Below are positions 1 through 64,000 of a stretch of 64,000 nt of DNA, piece by piece. Position 1 is the first letter of the stretch, and every line of letters starts with the position of its first letter. Source of the DNA: Hyperoplus lanceolatus (lineage: Eukaryota; Chordata; Actinopteri; Uranoscopiformes; Ammodytidae); the NCBI GenBank assembly GCA_026929865.2, contig CM049413.1, positions 13,954,001 through 14,018,000 on the forward strand, in the 5' to 3' direction. A model generated the notes under the pieces. It was not told where the DNA came from, searched no databases, and saw only the letters and a list, made by a program, of their open reading frames with translations. The position numbers and the translations under genes were made by a program.

Positions 1-2090
1 ACGTGGGGACCAGGATCTAGTTAGGATAGGAATGCAATCCTTTTTTTTTGTGAGCAAACACGTGCTTAGATGTTGAGGAAGTCAGTCAAGTCTTTTTTCA
101 GTTTTTGGCCCTCAGTTGTTTGCAAATCATGCGTTAGACATTAGACCTGCTTCCAAAAAAGAACAGCTTTCTAAGGGAGCCATTTCACCTTTCAACAGTC
201 TAGTTACTAGGACCTCTTGCTGCATTGTCTCGGCTTTCTTGTAATGCTGTTGCAGTTGTTTTTGTTTCTCCGCGGGGTCGTAATCAACATGCCTCGGATG
301 TTTCTTAATCCACAAATGGTTTGCTCATGACCCAAAGGAAGGTCACAGTGACTGTATCTGGGAATTAAATGATTGTTATCGCTGGCATCTTGCAGCATTT
401 GTGAACCCTGAGCGCTCATATCCTCAGCAGCACAAGTCATCTGGGGCCCATGTGTTTGGAGAATGCAAAAATCAAGATGTGGAAGGAGGGATACGAAAGA
501 GAGGAAGAAAGAGGGGAAGCAGTGGGGTAAAAAAGACTGTCCCTGACTACTGGATACATTAACCCCCAGCTTTGTTAAGATAACATTTCTCCATCCATCC
601 ATCCATCCATCTATCCTTCCACCTTGAAAATGTGTGTGTTAGAATAACAAGATTTGGGCGCTAGGTTTTTGTAGAGCAGATCGCAGCTGGCTCGTGGCCC
701 ACATTCCTCTGCTATGACATGCACCCGGTCGGCAGCTGAGCTATTTTTAGAAAAAACAGCTAGCGAAGGCAGACTCATGCACATGCACACACAATTTGAA
801 ATGTACATATGTGCAGATTGCCAAGTGCATGTTAGTGCGTCTCTCATAAATAAAGTATGAATGTGTGAGTTTGTTAATAAACCGTTGAGTGTGGGACGCA
901 CACCAATGTTTTTTACTAGTTATGTGGAATAAATTGATTAATTGGACACGTCCCAGTCGATGAATCAAAGCTGAAACACTTCGAATCAAATATTTAAAAA
1001 ACATCTTTTATCATCTTTTTTTTTAAATAATTTCTTCCCATCTCCTCCTGTACAGTAAGCGCTGGCTTAGCTTGCTGTCACACTTTTTAGACACTGACCC
1101 AGAACACAGAGGCCCTGTGGTTTTCTTAAAGGCGTAGTGTGGGTTTTTCAAGTGTGCAGTTTTCGGCAGTAATTTCACACATTTAACATGTACACACACT
1201 GCCCAACCCCGCACTCTTTATTCATCTTTCTTTTTCCCCTGCTCTATCCCTCTCTTCCTCCATTTTCCATGTATGTAATCCCACATCCTGGGCTGGGCAT
1301 TGTTCTTTTTAGCACGTCAATGCAATCCACTTGTTTCCCCATCAGCCAGCCAACCAGAGTTATTGGATTTGCCTGTCTCTTAAGGCTGGGGGGGGTGGGG
1401 GTTATGAAGTGGAACCGGCTCCACTTCTCCTCCAGTTAGATGACGCTAGATAGGGGACGCAGTGAAAGACTAATTGCACTCAGAACTCTTGAATGCCTGC
1501 AGTATCGACACGGCCCATGCAAGCTTTTTATTTTAACGGTTAACGCTCAATTCCCGGGACCGTTTTCACATGTTATACATATTCACTTTGTGTTGGTCGA
1601 GATTATTTGGCCAGATCTTTTCTCGCTGAGAGGTATTTAACCATGCTTTTTTCTCTCTCCATACAATCTAAACAATACATTGTTGGTGAATAAACACAAA
1701 CGGTGAGCTGGATAATACATTGTATTTTAGAAGCACATCAGATCTGTGTTATGCTGCTCCTCAGATGTCTGTTCAAGTGATATTTTTTTTATCCCCTTGG
1801 ATTCGATCTTCTTGGAGAGGTTTGATGTGGGAAAATGTTTAAAGAAGCCCAGTGGGAGAGAGATGACATCAGTATACATCCAAGGACTGTCTGATTTGTG
1901 TGCTGTGTGTGTGTGTGTGTGTGTGTGAGAGACAGAGAGAGGAGGGGAAAGGGGGGGGGGACAATATGAGAGAAAGAGGCATACTTTCTAAGGAAAGTAT
2001 CCCTATGGATGCCTTTAAAAGGTGTCTGTGTGTTTTTTGCAGGTTGGATTACCTGTATTCTTTTGGGGGGGGGGTTGCTGGGTGTCAGCA

Positions 2091-2221
<131 letters not shown>

Positions 2222-3253
2222 CTCTCTCTGCAAAGAAAAGGTCCCTCTGCTCATTAGTGGATTTCCACTAGCCTGATGGGAGCTGGTTGGAGTGTAGTGG
2301 TGTGTGTGGCACTGCTTCGTGTAAGACCTGTCTCTAAAGAGGCATGGCAATGTGTGCACACGCACACACTGCAATGTCTTGACTGAGAAAAGCGGAGATG
2401 CAGCACAATTTGGTTTTATTGCTTATTTGAGTAGATGTTTCCCCTCCTCTGTCATGCTAAGCTCGCCCTCTGGCAGCTCAGTGTTGAAGCCTTTGGTGAG
2501 AGGGATTTTCTGCATGCTATTGCTGTCCATCACTTCTTTATTTTACACCCAGAAAACACTCGGGCAGGAGCTGGCTTTTTTTCCGGGAGGAGAGTGAAAG
2601 CATGGAAGGGGGAGAACACCTTGGCCAGAAAACAGATGGCAAACTACTTTTCTCAGGTCAGGCGAACGGTTAACCTGTGGTCGAGCTGAGGTTGTGAAAA
2701 AGCCATTACAGCGATGATCTGGAGCTACAGAGAACTATTAGTGCCAGGTTTCAGTCCAGGGTATAGCAGCAGATGTGATAGAGCCAGAGCTTTAACACTA
2801 AATCCTTTCCCTGATTAAAAAAACATTACCCCTCGCCTCCCACCACCACCCCACATCTTCATTCATAGACCCTGGTTGCTTTTGTGTCCACTGTGCAGGA
2901 AATCTTTGTCACGCCAACAACTGCAGAAACCAGAGAGAATGAGAGAAAAAGAAAAATGTAGATGAACTTTAAGGTCAATTTTTTTGGGGGGGGAAGGAAG
3001 ATCGATACAGCTGTGTGTGATAGCATACAAGCTGTATGTGTGTGTGAGTGTATGTTATACCCTGAGATATACCAGTGTGCCAGTGTTCATTTTGGCCTCA
3101 TGATGACACACCCGGAGGAATCGGATGCCAGGGAGCTGTCTAGGTAATTGGTGGCTTACCTGGCAGAGCTTTTGCCCACATACACGAGCACAGAATGGAT
3201 TAGCTGACATTAACTACAGGAGAAAATTGTACAATTGAATACCGTCTCTATTA

Positions 3254-3416
<163 letters not shown>

Positions 3417-3530
3417 CGTGCACTCACATGTGACAGTGTAATGAGGACCGCATACTCCACACGAAAAACACACCCGATCAACCTCTGTCAGGGCCTGCAA
3501 ACCATCGGTGTAACGCTGTACTGCTCGCGT

Positions 3531-3532
<2 letters not shown>

Positions 3533-3572
<40 letters not shown>
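3533..3572. repeat. (TG)n microsatellite
   Basis: Uninterrupted 40-bp array. Confidence 0.97.
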
Positions 3573-3573
<1 letters not shown>

Positions 3574-5758
3574 ATGCTGTATGCAGGGAGATGTCGCTGT
3601 CACCCATCAGCTCCATCATGTGCAGACACTCTCTTCTTTTAATCTTGTGTCCCCTCTCCTACCCTCTTTAGCTGTGCTGAGGCCTTGTCCCTAGGCACCC
3701 CCTGAGTAAACCTGGAAAATCAAAACAATACTCTGCAAAAAAAGCGTATTGTAGTCTGCTTGTTTATTTTGCTTTTGTGAGTTTTCTTTTTCACGTCTCT
3801 CCGGCAAAGAGAGAAAAGTCAAACCTTGTCAATATTGTCAGAATATATTACAGATTTTTGAAAAAGAATGGAGTGAGTGAATGAGGCCATGTCACCTTTT
3901 TGTTGTTCTTGCTCATTTCTGAGAATGTGTTCTTTGTTTCCATTCTTGTTTTTCACAACCCACCTGTGGCTCTTTAAGAAATCCACCAAGAAGCACCGTG
4001 ATTATACAGGTGTGACTGTTGAATGTATGATATAGTAGTAGTAAGTTTTAAAGCATGGAGCTATTGCACAAAGTAGATCAGAGTTTTTTCCAAAACATGG
4101 TGTAATGTGACGGCTCTTTTTTTGTATGTTTAGATTTTTCCGCACGGATCAGAAGCCATATTTAGTCAAAATCATAACTCCTCTGGTATCTTGTGGGTTT
4201 GAGTGTGAATAAGAGAGTATAATAACTAGACCTGGGATTGCAGAAATGAAAGGAAGTACCTTTTTTTTATGAGCAGCAGTCATTTCAGTAGCATTTTATT
4301 CACTGGCTGTGGGAGGATGCAGCATAATATTAGGACAAGATACACACACACACTGCCTCGCAGACTCAATATATGTCATCCCGGGCCACAGTCAGTCGGC
4401 CACAAATCGCCAACTCCAATGATCTGACTCAACAACATGTTTATTCGTTCAAACAATTAGCATGCATTAGATTTCTACGCACACACAGAACCAAAAGTGC
4501 TTTCGCAAAACCTCAACAGCTGAAAATCCACTCGCCCCGTGGCTTGACTAGAGAGAGAAAAAAAGTTATTTCCAGTTTCCATTATTTATTAATACCTCTT
4601 TGTTGTTGCTCATGTCCTAATCTCATTTCCTTTAGTCATTAGTGTTGTTCGACATCAAACACAGCTGCTGCCACACAGCAATGAGACAGGGGAGAGAGAA
4701 TGTGGTTATTGCTGGTTGGACACTCACTAAAGAGCCTTTAAACAACGCTCATCGCAGATTGCTTCTCTATTTAGCTGTTGAAAAAAAAATCAATATGAGC
4801 AACATAGTGTGTTGAATAAATTACGGCCTTGATGCGCTATATACATTGTGCTCATGTGTTGTTTTCTGTTGCTGCTCAAACTTTTTCACTCTGGAAAACT
4901 AGCCATCCATGTCTCACACAAAGGATGTGTTGTGTTTGTTTGTGTGTGTATTTTTGAGTGACTTCTGGTGACCTCTTCGACAATAACATTTTCCCCGTCT
5001 CAGTCTCCCCGGGAGAGATTAGCAACACATGAACTTGCGGTCACCATGATGCCTTTTTCATTCGCTTCCTTACCTATTCATCACCATAACATTCTCCTAT
5101 CATGGCATTGTGGCGATATGCAGTCCTCCCCTCCCCGGCATTGTTATGCTAATGCCATTGCCCTGTGTCTAGCTGCAAGCTAATGCTATGTTATGCTAAT
5201 GTCGCCTCGATATAGCGAGAAATGGCAACTGGAACAATATGTAAGGACCCCCCAATCACCCCACATTGTTAAAAACATTGTTGTCAGTTTTTCTTTACTA
5301 AAGCAGTCGTAACCTTTCACGCATTTCCGCCCTGAATACAACATAATGTGTTTAATGGATTGTTATTTTGATTAGACAAATCATTTCATATTCCTCAGAC
5401 TACTTAAATGCTCACTGCTTGCAGCTTACTATCACTTTATCTTGATTTTTACAAATATCTTTCTAGGCTGTTTTGTGGCACTTTCTTGGCGGGTGAAGGT
5501 GTAAAATGGACAGTCTGTGCTGACATTAGCTTGTTAGGTTATTGTCTTGGACACCTCAACTCAACTGGCCTTTATGTCATGCTTTTTTTTGGGAATAGAC
5601 AACCGTCTGAATTACCGCGTTATGTTTTTGGAAAAAATCCAAGCTGGCAATGTATCAGAAATGTTCTTTCTTGCACTCAAACCCGGCATCATAGTTATTG
5701 TGTTTGTATGACAGCAGTTTGTACTGACCCATTTTCTTCCTCCTGATGTTTTCAACAG

Positions 5759-63316
<57,558 letters not shown>

Positions 63317-64000
63317 GTCAGTATGTTAAATAAATACAGTGCTCATAAGAGTGTGAGGAAAACAAAGTGTGCAATGAGGGATGAAAATTATTTCTATAAA
63401 TATGTAATGTCAAATCAGAATGCCTCTCTGTTTTCTGAGTATTTTGCCTGTGTGTTACAGATGTAATGTGACATGCGTTTTGTGTTACTCCACTCCTGCT
63501 TTGTTATTCCTAACAACACTGGCCCCCTGTGGACAGTGGCCATTAAAGCTCTGATTGATGTAGAGTTGATTAAAACTGAAATGGATAAATGAACTCAGAA
63601 CCTAGAGCTTGATTCTCTAATCAGCTTTGCGTGCTGAACTTTAAGGAGTAATTGTAGCTGTACGTCTCCCCGGGGGGCGTATTAAGATATTTTATTTGTG
63701 ATCACGAGCGAGCCTTTTGGACCGTTGGCCCTCGTTATAGCAGTAATGGAAGAGAAAAATGCTAGTTACTGTCATTTGAGGGCATTATGGTGATGGAAGG
63801 GCATATACCTTCAGAAGCGCCGTCGTATTCATAGCCACGGCCATGATTGCTCTCAAGGGTAATGTGACATTCATACAGCAGCGCGCTGTATTGTGGTGCA
63901 GTGGCCGGGATTTTTTTTTTTTTAAGGAATGAGGAAAAGAAACAGTGTGTGTGATTACACTGCAAACAAATGTCATATAAACACTGGTGGACACTATCAG
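63317..64000 (+). other. Intron after the last JmjC exon in the window (partial)
   Basis: The intron starts gtcagt. The downstream sequence to the window end has stops in all frames and no recognisable JARID2 exon. It is unique sequence with a T run at 63911-63923. The next expected exon is outside. Confidence 0.85.

Overview
The window is vertebrate, almost certainly teleost, nuclear DNA carrying the middle of one large multi-exon gene on the + strand. Thirteen exons between 5759 and 63316, each bounded by AG/GT and with compatible phases, join into one uninterrupted 1,244-codon frame (3,732 nt). The product is recognisable throughout as JARID2, the jumonji/ARID accessory subunit of the PRC2.2 form of Polycomb Repressive Complex 2. 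The first ~15 codons lie upstream of the window. The end of the JmjC region, the C5HC2 zinc finger and the 3' UTR lie downstream. Fish often keep two copies (jarid2a, jarid2b) and I cannot tell which this is, so I use the symbol jarid2. No second gene was found on either strand.

Layout: 1-5758 is intron upstream of the UIM exon (5759-5885). The next exons are 17589-17709 (linker), 31431-31705 (PRC2-contact region), 45307-45510 (acidic), 48934-49160 (Pro/Arg-rich) and 54501-56007 (large exon: nucleosome/PRC2 region, Ser tract, JmjN, start of ARID). Then come 57529-58112 (rest of ARID, acidic tract) and six short exons at 61582-63316 that encode the JmjC core. The residues that bind Fe(II) in active JmjC demethylases are replaced, as expected for JARID2.

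Introns make up over 90% of the window and are full of repeats. There are about 20 (CA/GT)n arrays up to ~163 bp and three 150-190 bp (CT/GA)n arrays. There are also many non-autonomous DNA transposons whose ends and target-site duplications can be read directly: hAT-like (8-bp TSD), TTAA-type (piggyBac-like), Tc1 (TA), a PIF/Harbinger-like element (TTA) nested in the Tc1, and a family with perfect 9-bp TSDs present as two inverted copies. One tRNA-derived SINE is present. This mixture, together with the jarid2 sequence, is why I call the source a teleost.

No CRISPR array, operon, phage, rRNA or functional tRNA gene is present, and I found no convincing undescribed biological system. The observations most worth checking concern how transposons and simple repeats sit relative to splice sites: a transposon ending 30 bp before an acceptor, UG/CA repeats abutting three donors, and two sets of inverted complementary repeats in the introns flanking a four-exon block, which could favour a circular RNA.
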